From contig JBFWNN010000025.1 of the NCBI GenBank assembly GCA_050251035.1, positions 1-64,000 of the forward strand: 64,000 nucleotides of DNA, in the 5' to 3' direction. Source of the DNA: Taklimakanibacter sp050251035. Lineage in GTDB: Bacteria > Pseudomonadota > Alphaproteobacteria > Rhizobiales > Aestuariivirgaceae. A program made the translations under genes and the position numbers. The notes under the pieces are model-generated. The model was not told where the DNA came from. It worked only from the letters and a program-made list of their open reading frames with translations, and searched no databases. Positions 43,450-51,731 of this stretch are shown in pieces. Every line of letters begins with the position of its first letter. Position 1 is the first letter of the stretch.

Positions 43450-44330
43450 CCTCTCTCCACAAACGCCTCGCGCCGGTAGCCCTGCAGATAGAGCAGCGCC
43501 GTCAGGTCGCCATGGTTGATGCTGACGGAGACCGCCTCCCGGACCTTCGGCTTGGCGTGGAGCGCGACACCCAGCCCCGCCGCCAGGAGCATCGGGATGT
43601 CGTTGGCGCCGTCGCCGACGGCGAGCGTGTCGGCGAAGCGCAAGCCCAGCCTCTGCGCCAGCTCATGCAGGGCGGACACCTTGGCGTCCTTGCCGAGGAT
43701 CGGCTCGCGGACCGTGCCCAGGAGCTCGCCTTTCTCGATGAGAAGCTCATTGGCGCGATGCTCGTCGAAGCCGAGCTCTTTGGCGACATGGCCGGTGAAC
43801 TGGACAAAGCCGCCCGAGACGAGGGCGGCATAGGCGCCATGGGCCTTCATGGTCGCGATCAGCGTGCGGCCGCCCGGCGTGAAGGTGATCCGTTCCCGGA
43901 GAATCGTGGCGATGGCGCCTTCGGGCAGGCCCTTCATCAAGGCGAGACGCGCCTTGAGCGCGCCCTCGAAATCGAGCTCGCCCCGCATGGCGCTGGCGGT
44001 GATCGTCTTGATGCGCTCGCCGACGCCGGCGAGATTGCCGAGCTCGTCGATGCATTCCTGGCCGATCATGGTCGAATCCATGTCGGCGATCAGCAGTCGC
44101 TTGCGGCGGTCCTGCGCCGGCAGGACCGCGACGTCGACTGGTTGATCCGCGACGAGCCGGCCGATCTCGGCGCGCGCTGCGGTTGAAAGCGAACCCGAGG
44201 GAAATTCCACCGCCTCACCCGCAGCGAGCCAGCGCGGCTCGGCGACGACGATGTCGCCGGCCGACCTGGCGAGCGCCGGACTGATTGCGCCCGAGCCCGG
44301 GGCTGCTATGAGAATGACAACGGAGTCCAT
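43446..44330 (-). CDS. serB: Phosphoserine phosphatase
   Basis: A 294-residue HAD-family enzyme performing the last step of serine biosynthesis, phosphoserine to serine. The nucleophile motif is ADMDSTMIG (Asp83 and Asp85), followed by SGGFVQF (motif II), a conserved lysine in LGKDAK and the metal-binding GDGANDIPML. Residues 1 to about 75 form a degenerate ACT-like N-terminal region as in other SerB proteins. The start is ATG at 44330, only 6 bp from the divergent miaA start. Confidence 0.93.
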   Translation of the reverse strand: MDSVVILIAAPGSGAISPALARSAGDIVVAEPRWLAAGEAVEFPSGSLSTAARAEIGRLVADQPVDVAVLPAQDRRKRLLIADMDSTMIGQECIDELGNLAGVGERIKTITASAMRGELDFEGALKARLALMKGLPEGAIATILRERITFTPGGRTLIATMKAHGAYAALVSGGFVQFTGHVAKELGFDEHRANELLIEKGELLGTVREPILGKDAKVSALHELAQRLGLRFADTLAVGDGANDIPMLLAAGLGVALHAKPKVREAVSVSINHGDLTALLYLQGYRREAFVERG

Positions 44331-44336
44331 CCACCC

Positions 44337-45206
44337 ATGCCTTTGGAAAAGCGAGCGGTGCTTATCGCAGGACCGACCGCCAGCGGCAAGTCGGCGCTGG
44401 CCATCGCCCTGGCGCATGAGCGGGGCGGGGTCGTCGTCAATGCCGATGCGATGCAGGTCTATCGCGAGCTGCGCATCCTGACCGCGCGCCCGAGCGAAGA
44501 GGACGAGGAGCAGGTGCCGCATCGCCTCTATGGTCATGCTGCGGGCGCAAACAGCTATTCGGTGGCGCGCTGGCTCGCCGACGCCGCGGCCGAGATCGAG
44601 GCGGTGTGGCGCTCGGGCCGGGTGCCGATCATCACCGGCGGGACCGGGCTCTACTTCAAGGCGCTGGAGCAGGGGCTGGCCGACATCCCGCTGATCCCGC
44701 CCGACATCACCGAGAAGTGGCGGGCGGCCAAGGGCGACCTCCATGCCGAGCTCGCCAAGCGCGACCAGGGGGCCGCGGCGCGGCTCAATCCCAATGACCG
44801 GCAGCGCATCATAAGGGCGCTCGAGGTGTTCGAGGGCACCGGCCGGCCGCTCGACTACTGGCAAAGGGCGGCGCAGAGCCAGGCCATGCTGGCGGGTGCC
44901 GAGGTCGAGCGGATCTTCCTCAATCCGGACCGCCGGGTCCTCTATGGCCGGGCGGATGAGCGCTTCGCCCGGATGGTCAAGGACGGCGGGGTGGAGGAGG
45001 TCAAGGCGCTGCTGGCGCTGGGGCTCGACACGTCGAAGCCGGTCATGAAGGCGATCGGGGTCCGGGAAATCGCCGCCTGGCTCTCGGGCTGGCGAGGGCT
45101 GGACGACGCCGTCAAGGCCGGCCAGACCGCGACCCGGCACTATATCAAGCGGCAGCTGACCTGGTGGCGGAACCAGATGCAGGGCTGGGACGAGAGACGC
45201 GCTTGA
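44337..45206 (+). CDS. miaA: tRNA dimethylallyltransferase
   Basis: A 289-residue enzyme that transfers dimethylallyl from DMAPP to adenosine 37 of tRNAs reading U-starting codons. Motifs: P-loop IAGPTASGKSALA (residues 10 to 22), VNADAMQVYREL, VPIITGGTGLYFKAL and MKAIGVREIAAWL, with a C-terminal RHYIKRQLTWWRNQ. Standard length. It has no clear ribosome-binding site and starts 6 bp from serB on the other strand. Its stop codon overlaps the -35 box of the ilvB promoter. Loss of this modification is known to affect attenuation in other bacteria. Confidence 0.93.
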   Translation: MPLEKRAVLIAGPTASGKSALAIALAHERGGVVVNADAMQVYRELRILTARPSEEDEEQVPHRLYGHAAGANSYSVARWLADAAAEIEAVWRSGRVPIITGGTGLYFKALEQGLADIPLIPPDITEKWRAAKGDLHAELAKRDQGAAARLNPNDRQRIIRALEVFEGTGRPLDYWQRAAQSQAMLAGAEVERIFLNPDRRVLYGRADERFARMVKDGGVEEVKALLALGLDTSKPVMKAIGVREIAAWLSGWRGLDDAVKAGQTATRHYIKRQLTWWRNQMQGWDERRA

Positions 45207-45231
45207 CCTTTTGTCCCAGCCCCACTACAAG
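45203..45231 (+). promoter_or_regulatory. Probable promoter of the ilv leader and ilvBN
   Basis: TTGACC (45203-45208), a 17-base spacer, then TACAAG (45226-45231). The predicted start point, about 45237-45239, coincides with the ATG of the leader peptide, so the leader would be translated without a 5' untranslated region. The -35 box overlaps the miaA stop. Confidence 0.6.
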
Positions 45232-45238
45232 GCTCGCC

Positions 45239-45292
45239 ATGAACCAATCTCTCGTTCTTATCGTAGGAATGCGCGTCGCCGGGGCAGCCTAA
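45239..45292 (+). CDS. ilvB leader peptide (Leu/Val/Ile-rich)
   Basis: A 17-residue frame, MNQSLVLIVGMRVAGAA, with five consecutive branched-chain codons (CTC GTT CTT ATC GTA at 45251-45265), followed by a terminator and then ilvB-ilvN. This is the classic design of an amino-acid attenuator: shortage of charged Leu, Val or Ile tRNA stalls the ribosome and favours read-through. There is no ribosome-binding site, and the ATG sits at the predicted transcription start, so it appears leaderless, as reported for trpL of Sinorhizobium meliloti. Confidence 0.82.
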   Translation: MNQSLVLIVGMRVAGAA

Positions 45293-45345
45293 GCTGCCGC
45301 GATACTGGCTGACGCGCAAAGGGCTCCCTCGGGGGCCTTTTTTAT
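45270..45345 (+). terminator. ilvBN attenuator: pause hairpin and Rho-independent terminator
   Basis: First structure: TGCGCGTC (45270-45277) pairs with GACGCGCA (45311-45318), enclosing GGCAGC/GCTGCC (45284-45298). Second: AAAGGGCTCC with GGGGGCCTTT (45318-45340) followed by TTTTTT, a terminator. An alternative pairing of GGG and AGCC at 45281-45289 with GGCTCCC at 45322-45328 would break the terminator and could be the antiterminator. The terminator is clear; the antiterminator is inference. Confidence 0.78.
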
Positions 45346-45396
45346 TGCCCGCGATGGAACGGAAGCGTGACGACAAGAGGAAGAAGGACAAGGACG

Positions 45397-47175
45397 ATGG
45401 CTGGCCGAAGCGACGAGCAGATGACAGGCGCCGAGATCATTCTCAAGGCGCTGGCGGACCAGGGGGTCGAACACATATTCGGCTATCCGGGCGGCGCGGT
45501 CCTGCCGATCTATGACGAGATCTTCCAGCAGGACAAGGTGAAGCACATATTGGTGCGCCATGAGCAGGGCGCCACCCATGCGGCGGAAGGCTATGCCCGC
45601 TCGACCGGCAAGCCCGGCGTCGTCCTCGTCACCTCAGGGCCGGGCGCCACCAATGCGGTCACCGGCCTCACCGACGCGCTCATGGATTCGATCCCTATCG
45701 TCTGCATCACCGGCCAGGTGCCGACCCATCTCATCGGCAATGACGCCTTCCAGGAATGCGACACGGTCGGCATCACCAGGCCCTGCACCAAGCACAATTA
45801 CCTGGTGAAGAACGTCAACGACCTGGCGCGCGTCCTGCACGAGGCCTTCTATGTCGCGACCAACGGCCGGCCGGGCCCCGTCGTGGTCGACGTCCCCAAG
45901 GACGTGCAGTTCGCCAAGGGCGCCTATATCGGCCCGAGCAACATCCAGCACAAGACCTACCGCCCGCGCGTGAAGCCCGACCAGAACGCGGTCAGGGCGG
46001 CGATCGACCTGATCGCCGGCGCCAAGCGGCCGATCTTCTATACCGGCGGCGGCGTCATCAATTCGGGTCCGGCGGCATCGAAGCTGTTGCGCGAGTTCGT
46101 CAAGATAACCGGCTTCCCGGTGACCTCGACGCTGATGGGCCTCGGTGCCTTTCCGGCCTCCGACAAGCATTGGATCGGCATGCTCGGCATGCACGGCACC
46201 TACGAAGCCAACATGGCGATGCATGGCTGCGACGTGATGATCAATATCGGCGCGCGCTTCGACGACCGCATCACCGGCCGGGTCGATGCCTTCTCGCCCC
46301 ATTCGCGCAAGATCCATGTCGACATCGATCCGTCCTCGATCAACAAGAATGTGCGCGTCGACCTGCCCGTCGTCGGTGACTGCGCCCATGTGCTCGAGGA
46401 CTTCATCCGGGTGTGGAAGGCGCGGCAGAGCCAGGTCGACAAGCCGGCACACGCGGCCTGGTGGAAGCAGATCGACCAGTGGCGGTCGCGGGACAGCCTC
46501 AAATACAAGCACCGCAAGGACGTCATCATGCCGCAATATGCGATCGAGCGGCTCTATGCGCTGACCCGCGGCAAGGACGTCTACATCACCACCGAAGTCG
46601 GCCAGCACCAGATGTGGGCGGCGCAGTTCTTCAAGTTCGAGGAGCCGAACCGGTGGATGACCTCGGGCGGCCTCGGCACCATGGGCTACGGCCTTCCCGC
46701 CACGATCGGCGTGCAGATGGCGCATCCCAAGAGCCTGGTCATCGACATCGCCGGCGACGCCTCGGTGCTGATGACCATGCAGGAGATCTCGACCGCGGTG
46801 CAATACCGCCTGCCGGTCAAGATATTCATCCTCAACAACCAGTATATGGGGATGGTCCGGCAGTGGCAGCAGCTGCTGCACGGCAACCGCCTGTCGGAGA
46901 GCTATTCGGAAGCGCTGCCCGATTTCGTCAAGCTGGCCGAGGCCTATGGCGCCGTCGGCATGCGGGCGGAGAAGCCGGCCGAGCTCGACGACGCGATCAA
47001 GGCGATGATCAATGTCGACCGGCCGGTGATCTTCGATTGCCGGGTCGCGAGCCTCGCCAATTGCTTCCCGATGATCCCCTCCGGCAAGGCGCATAACGAG
47101 ATGCTGCTCGGCGAGGACGTGCAGGACGACGAGATCGAAAAGGCGATCGGCGCCGAAGGCAAAGTGTTGGTTTAA
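45397..47175 (+). CDS. ilvB: Acetolactate synthase large (catalytic) subunit
   Basis: A 592-residue thiamine-diphosphate enzyme making acetolactate and acetohydroxybutyrate, the first common step to Val, Leu and Ile. HIFGYPGGAVLPIYDE holds the catalytic glutamate region. GPGATNAVTGL and the Mg/ThDP motif GDASVLMTMQE through the Asn pair in FILNNQYMGMVRQW are present. The start at 45397 follows AAGGACAAGGA; a GTG at 45367 is less likely. It lies behind the leader-peptide attenuator and is followed after 12 bp by the regulatory subunit gene. Confidence 0.95.
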   Translation: MAGRSDEQMTGAEIILKALADQGVEHIFGYPGGAVLPIYDEIFQQDKVKHILVRHEQGATHAAEGYARSTGKPGVVLVTSGPGATNAVTGLTDALMDSIPIVCITGQVPTHLIGNDAFQECDTVGITRPCTKHNYLVKNVNDLARVLHEAFYVATNGRPGPVVVDVPKDVQFAKGAYIGPSNIQHKTYRPRVKPDQNAVRAAIDLIAGAKRPIFYTGGGVINSGPAASKLLREFVKITGFPVTSTLMGLGAFPASDKHWIGMLGMHGTYEANMAMHGCDVMINIGARFDDRITGRVDAFSPHSRKIHVDIDPSSINKNVRVDLPVVGDCAHVLEDFIRVWKARQSQVDKPAHAAWWKQIDQWRSRDSLKYKHRKDVIMPQYAIERLYALTRGKDVYITTEVGQHQMWAAQFFKFEEPNRWMTSGGLGTMGYGLPATIGVQMAHPKSLVIDIAGDASVLMTMQEISTAVQYRLPVKIFILNNQYMGMVRQWQQLLHGNRLSESYSEALPDFVKLAEAYGAVGMRAEKPAELDDAIKAMINVDRPVIFDCRVASLANCFPMIPSGKAHNEMLLGEDVQDDEIEKAIGAEGKVLV

Positions 47176-47187
47176 GGAGCACGGCAT

Positions 47188-47745
47188 ATGAACATGCAAT
47201 CGCAACCGGCTTCCGCCTATTTCCTCGACGACCGCAAGCAGGCGATCGAGACGCACACGCTGTGCGTCGTGGTCGACAACGAGCCGGGCGTGCTCGCCCG
47301 CGTCATCGGCCTGTTCTCGGGGCGCGGCTACAACATCGACTCGCTCACGGTCTCGGAAACCGAGCATGAGGCGCATGTCTCGCGCATCACCATCGTGACG
47401 TCGGGCACGCGCAACGTGATCGAGCAGATCCGGACGCAGCTCGACCGCATGGTGCCAGTGCATTCGGTGGCCGACCTCACCGTCCAGGGCAACGCCATCG
47501 AGCGCGAGCTGGCGCTCATCAAGGTGGCGGGCAAGGGCGAGAAGCGCATGGAGGCGCTCAGGCTCTCGGATGCCTTCCGCGCGAGGGTCATCGATGCGAC
47601 GACCGAGAGCTTCGTCTTCGAGCTGACCGGCAAGACCAGCAAGGTCGACCAGTTCATCTCGCTGATGCAGCCTCTCGGCCTGGTCGAGGTCTCGCGCACC
47701 GGCATCGCCGCCATCTCGCGCGGGCCGGAAGGCATGAAGATCTGA
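47188..47745 (+). CDS. ilvN: Acetolactate synthase small (regulatory) subunit
   Basis: A 185-residue subunit that activates the large subunit and confers valine feedback inhibition. The N-terminal ACT domain reads TLCVVVDNEPGVLARVIGLF and GRGYNIDSLTVSETE; the C-terminal ALS_ss domain includes ELALIKV and SFVFELTGKTSKVDQF. Length is between typical IlvN and IlvH forms and closer to IlvH. It directly follows ilvB and shares its attenuator. Confidence 0.93.
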   Translation: MNMQSQPASAYFLDDRKQAIETHTLCVVVDNEPGVLARVIGLFSGRGYNIDSLTVSETEHEAHVSRITIVTSGTRNVIEQIRTQLDRMVPVHSVADLTVQGNAIERELALIKVAGKGEKRMEALRLSDAFRARVIDATTESFVFELTGKTSKVDQFISLMQPLGLVEVSRTGIAAISRGPEGMKI

Positions 47746-47749
47746 CCGG

Positions 47750-47779
47750 AAAAGCCGCAAGAGCGCACACACTTGCGGC
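47750..47779 (-). terminator. Terminator hairpin between ilvN and the polyamine binding-protein gene
   Basis: GCCGCAAG (47754-47761) and CTTGCGGC (47772-47779) form an 8-bp stem. On the minus strand TTTTCC follows, so it mainly ends the polyamine operon; on the plus strand there is no T run. Confidence 0.6.
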
Positions 47780-47793
47780 CGTTCCATGTCACC

Positions 47794-48828
47794 TCATTTG
47801 AGGACGTTGGTCCACACCTTGTCGATCAACTTCTGGGAGGCCGCGTCACAGGCCCAGGAGAAGATGATCTTGGCGTCCGCCGGCGGCGCGATCTCCGGCG
47901 CCGTGCGCAACTCCTCCGTCAGACCGGCCTCCATCCCCTTGATGCCTGCCGCATAGCCGGTGAAGTTCGCCTGCAGCGCCATGTTCTCCGGCGCCATCAT
48001 GAAGTTGATGAACTTCTTGGCGTTCTCCACGTTTCGTGCCGTCGTCGGGATCATCATGCCGTCCATCCAGCCGATGACGCCCTCCTTGGGATAGGCATAG
48101 GTGAGGACCTTTCCGGATTTTACGCCTTCCTGCCGGCCCTTCAGGGCATAGCCGTTCCAATGCGTGCTGAGCACGCTGTCGCCATTGATCAGGCGGTCGT
48201 TCATGCCTTCCGAGCTGTAGGTGTTGACGGCGGGCTTCTGCTCGAGAAGCAGGTCTTGCACCTTCTGCATCTGGGCGGGATCCGGATTGCAGAACTTCTG
48301 GCCGAGATAGAGATGCGCCAGATTGACCACCTCCTCCGGCGTCTTGAACAGACTCACGCGCCCGGCCACCTTTGGGTCGGGCTTGAAGAATTCGCCGAGC
48401 GATTCGAGCTTTTTGCCATAGAGGTCCTCGCGATAGGCGATCGAGGTGGTGCCCCAGTGGAAGGGGGCGGTATATTCCTGGTTCTTGTCCCAGTCCGGAT
48501 GTCTCCAGCGCTCCTCGACATGGGCGAAATTGGGCATGGCCGTCGCGTCGTATTTCTGGACCAGCTTTTCCTCGATGAAGATCGGAATGAAATTGTGCGA
48601 GGGGATGATGACGTCATAGCCGGTGGCGCCGGCCTTCAGCTTGGCGAGCAGGGTTTCGTTCGAATCGTAAGTGTCGATGGTGACCTTGATGCCCGTCTCG
48701 GCTTCGAACTTCTTGATTGCTTCGGGCGAGGTATAGTCGGTCCAATTGTAGAGATAGAGATTTCCCTCCGCCATGGCGGCGGTTGCCGACAGCGCTAGCG
48801 CGGCGGCGGTCGTGACGAGCGATTTCAT
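47794..48828 (-). CDS. Polyamine ABC transporter substrate-binding protein (PotD/PotF-like)
   Basis: A 344-residue periplasmic protein with a signal peptide ending AAMAEG (about residue 21). NLYLYNWTDYTSPEAIKKF, GYDVIIPS, and PFHWGTTSIAY with the aromatic residues of the polyamine box are typical of putrescine/spermidine-binding proteins. The strong AAGGAGG before ATG 48828 fixes the start; a longer frame from 48870 overlaps the permease stop by 4 bp and could give coupled translation. It is the last gene of the operon, so it should be abundantly translated. Confidence 0.87.
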   Translation of the reverse strand: MKSLVTTAAALALSATAAMAEGNLYLYNWTDYTSPEAIKKFEAETGIKVTIDTYDSNETLLAKLKAGATGYDVIIPSHNFIPIFIEEKLVQKYDATAMPNFAHVEERWRHPDWDKNQEYTAPFHWGTTSIAYREDLYGKKLESLGEFFKPDPKVAGRVSLFKTPEEVVNLAHLYLGQKFCNPDPAQMQKVQDLLLEQKPAVNTYSSEGMNDRLINGDSVLSTHWNGYALKGRQEGVKSGKVLTYAYPKEGVIGWMDGMMIPTTARNVENAKKFINFMMAPENMALQANFTGYAAGIKGMEAGLTEELRTAPEIAPPADAKIIFSWACDAASQKLIDKVWTNVLK

Positions 48829-48866
48829 TCTGGTTTCCTCCTTCAGTTTCTGATCTTGCCTGGTGT

Positions 48867-49685
48867 TCATGGCGCATCGCCGCGCTTGCGGGTGATGATC
48901 CAGTAGAAAGTGACCAGCGCGATCGAGGCGACAAGCAGAAGCGACGACACCGCGTTGACCTCGGGAGTCACGCCCTGGCGGATCATGCTGTATATATAGA
49001 CCGGGAGGGTGGTGGAGCCCGCGCCGGCGACCATCATGGTGATGATGAAATCATCGAGCGAGATGACGAAGCTCAACATGGCGCCGGCGAGGACGCCTGG
49101 CATCAGGATGGGCAAGGTGACATGGCGAAACGTCGCCCAGTCGGAGCCGTAGAGATCGGCGGAAGCCTGCTCCAGTGTGGTATCCATGCCCGCGAGCCGG
49201 GCGCGGATCGGCATGAAGGCGAAGGGTATGCAGAAGGTGACATGGGCTATCACCACATTGCCCAGTCCGAGCGACAGGCCGGTGCTGGCAAAGACGATCA
49301 GCATGGCGACGGCGGTTACGATCTCGGGCACCATCAGCGGCAGCGAGATCACGGCGACGCTCGCACCCCGGCCGCGGAACGCGCCGCCGCGCACCAGCAC
49401 CAGGGCTGCCAGGGTGGCGAGCACGGTCGCGATCGCGGTCGCCGCTGTCGCCACGATGAACGAATTGAGCGCGGCACGCTGGATATCGGCGTTGGCAAAT
49501 GCCTTTGCATACCAGCCGAGGCTGAAGCCCTGCCAGACCATCACCAGCGAGCCGGAATTGAACGAGTACAGGACCAGGACGGCGATCGGCAGATAGAGGA
49601 ACAGCATGAAGGCCATGGCCGCGGGTCCGAGGCCCTTGACGGCGCCGACGGGGCGGAAGGCCCGGGCTCGCGCGGTTTCAGGCAT
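48867..49685 (-). CDS. Polyamine ABC transporter permease (PotC/PotI-like)
   Basis: A 272-residue six-helix permease. FNSGSLVMVWQGFSLGWY near the first loop and the EAA loop DLYGSDWATFRHVTLPILMPG are family marks, as is the C-terminal SLDDFIITMMVAGAGSTTLPVYIYS. ATG at 49685 is used; ATG at 49703 with a close GGAG is an alternative. Its start overlaps the end of the other permease gene, so the two are coupled. Confidence 0.88.
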   Translation of the reverse strand: MPETARARAFRPVGAVKGLGPAAMAFMLFLYLPIAVLVLYSFNSGSLVMVWQGFSLGWYAKAFANADIQRAALNSFIVATAATAIATVLATLAALVLVRGGAFRGRGASVAVISLPLMVPEIVTAVAMLIVFASTGLSLGLGNVVIAHVTFCIPFAFMPIRARLAGMDTTLEQASADLYGSDWATFRHVTLPILMPGVLAGAMLSFVISLDDFIITMMVAGAGSTTLPVYIYSMIRQGVTPEVNAVSSLLLVASIALVTFYWIITRKRGDAP

Positions 49686-50595
49686 GGGCGAGAGCACCCG
49701 CATGGGCTCCGGCGCGCCGCGCAGCTCTTGCATACCAGATGAGGCAGAGCATGACGAAGGCGAGCAGGATCATTGCCACCGCGGCGCCAAAAGGCCAGTT
49801 GCGCGCGGTGGCGAACTGGAATTGCACCAGGCTGCCAAGCATCAGCTTCTTGCCGCCGCCGAGCAGATCGGGCTGGATGAAAGCGCCGAGACAAGGGATG
49901 AAGACGAGGATCGACCCGGCGACAATGCCAGGCTTCGCCAACGGGACGACGACGCGCCGGAAGGTCTCGAAGGTCGAGGAATAGAGATCGGCGGAGGCCT
50001 CGATGAGGCGGAAGTCGAGCTTCTCGAGGCTCGCGTAGATGGGCAGCACCATGATGGGGATGAAGGCATAGATGAGGCCGACCACGATGGCGAAGTCCGT
50101 GTACATGAGGCCCAGCGTTTCGTCATCGCCGAGCAGTCCCAGCCAGCGGAACGGCATCTCCACCGTGCCGTTGCGCCCCAGGATGATGATCCACGCGAAA
50201 GTGCGGACCAACTGATTGGTCCAGAAGGGTATGGTGATCAGATAGATCCAGATGTTGCGGTGCTGAACAGGCTGGCGGACGATGAAATAGGCGATAGGAA
50301 AGCCGGCGATCAGGCAGAGGATGGTCGCCACCAGCGCCAGGACGATCGATCGCAGGACGATGATCAAATAACCGGCATTGAAGACGACATTGTCGGCGAG
50401 ATCCCGTTCGAACAGGAACTGCACATAGGCGTCGGATGAGAAGCGCCAGACCACGCCGCCGAAGGGATTGGCCTCCAGCACCGAGTAGAGCGCCATGACG
50501 GCGACCGGCACGATCATGAAGAGGGTAATGACGACGAGGGCAGGTGACAGGCCGAGCAACCGCCGAACGGCGGGATTGTTCGGCAACTCGATCAC
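49678..50595 (-). CDS. Polyamine ABC transporter permease (PotB/PotH-like)
   Basis: A 305-residue six-helix permease, partner of the PotC-like subunit. PFWTNQLVRTFAWIIILG and the EAA loop DLYSSTFETFRRVVVPLAKPGI are characteristic of PotB/PotH. It begins with GTG at 50595, overlapping the ATPase stop by 4 bp (GTGA). FIQPDLLGGGKKLMLGSLVQFQF near residue 240 is a conserved family segment. Confidence 0.88.
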   Translation of the reverse strand: MIELPNNPAVRRLLGLSPALVVITLFMIVPVAVMALYSVLEANPFGGVVWRFSSDAYVQFLFERDLADNVVFNAGYLIIVLRSIVLALVATILCLIAGFPIAYFIVRQPVQHRNIWIYLITIPFWTNQLVRTFAWIIILGRNGTVEMPFRWLGLLGDDETLGLMYTDFAIVVGLIYAFIPIMVLPIYASLEKLDFRLIEASADLYSSTFETFRRVVVPLAKPGIVAGSILVFIPCLGAFIQPDLLGGGKKLMLGSLVQFQFATARNWPFGAAVAMILLAFVMLCLIWYARAARRAGAHAGALAHA

Positions 50596-51731
50596 TGGAC
50601 CAGCATCCGCCAGGCATCGGCCGGGATGGCGAGCGCGACGCCATCGCCGACCCTATGAAGTGCGCGCCCATCGTCGCGGTTGCGCTCGAGGGCGATGATC
50701 GGCGACTGTTCACCGATATCGACCGCATAGGCGGTCGCCTGGCCGAGATAGTCCGCCGCCTGAATGCGTCCCACGATGCCCGAATCATTGGGACCCTCGA
50801 CGCGCACCTTTTCGGGACGCAGAAACAGCGTCACCTTGTCTCCTGGTCCGGCGCCTGCGACCGCTGCGACGGCAAAGCTCCGGCCGCGCGGCGACCGGCA
50901 CAAGGCGATTTCATCCGCCAATGTGTCGATTTCGGCCGCGATGAAATTGGCGTCGCCGATGAAAGACGCGACGAAGCGGTTGGCAGGATATTCGTAGATT
51001 TCGGTCGGCGTGCCGACCTGCTGGACCTCTCCGTCCGACATGACCGCGATGCGGTCGCTCATCGACAAGGCCTCTTCCTGGTCGTGGGTCACGAAGACGA
51101 AGGTGATGCCGGTCGCCCGCTGCAACTGCTTGAGCTCGGCGCGCATCGCCTGCCGGAGCTTGAGGTCCAGCGCGGACAGCGGCTCATCAAGCAGCAGGAC
51201 CTTGGGATGCGGCGCCAAAGCACGCGCCAGGGCGACGCGCTGCTGCTGGCCGCCCGACAATTGCGCCGGGCGGCGCTCGGCGAACGCCTCCATCTTGACG
51301 AGGCTGAGGACGCGCTTGACCGTGGCGGCAATCTCCGCCTCGGGGCGGCGCAGGCGGCGCGGCCCGTAGGCGACATTCTCGGCAACGCTCATGTGCGGGA
51401 ACAGCGCATAATGCTGGAAGACGGTGTTGACCGGCCGCCGGTTGGCGGGCAACCCTGCAATATCCGAACCGAACAGCGACACCGTGCCTGCGCTCATCGC
51501 CTCGAAGCCGGCGAGAATGCGCAGGAGCGTGGTCTTTCCGCAGCCCGAGGGACCGAGAAAAGTGAAGAACTCGTTGTCGCGGATCGAAAGCGTGGCGTTC
51601 TTCAAGGCGGTGACGATGTGCCGGCCTTCGCCATAGCGCTTGACGACTCCGGAAATATCGATGGCGGTCCGGCGCTCCGAAGTTTGCGATGGCATGCTTG
51701 CTTCGAATTCCAGCGGCGCCCGGTGCAGCAT
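50592..51731 (-). CDS. Polyamine ABC transporter ATPase (PotA/PotG-like)
   Basis: A 379-residue ATPase with Walker A GPSGCGKTT near residue 60, signature LSGGQQQR, Walker B LLLDEPLSALD and H-loop VTHDQEEA. A C-terminal TOBE domain (about 285 to 375, VTLFLRPEKVRVEG) marks it as a PotA-type importer ATPase. It starts one base inside the aminotransferase stop (TGATG); an ATG at 51695 would shorten it by 12 residues. Confidence 0.9.
   Translation of the reverse strand: MLHRAPLEFEASMPSQTSERRTAIDISGVVKRYGEGRHIVTALKNATLSIRDNEFFTFLGPSGCGKTTLLRILAGFEAMSAGTVSLFGSDIAGLPANRRPVNTVFQHYALFPHMSVAENVAYGPRRLRRPEAEIAATVKRVLSLVKMEAFAERRPAQLSGGQQQRVALARALAPHPKVLLLDEPLSALDLKLRQAMRAELKQLQRATGITFVFVTHDQEEALSMSDRIAVMSDGEVQQVGTPTEIYEYPANRFVASFIGDANFIAAEIDTLADEIALCRSPRGRSFAVAAVAGAGPGDKVTLFLRPEKVRVEGPNDSGIVGRIQAADYLGQATAYAVDIGEQSPIIALERNRDDGRALHRVGDGVALAIPADAWRMLVQ

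Noticed and set aside
45634..47787. A 717-codon minus-strand open frame
   Set aside because: It is antisense to ilvB and ilvN, which are complete and conserved.
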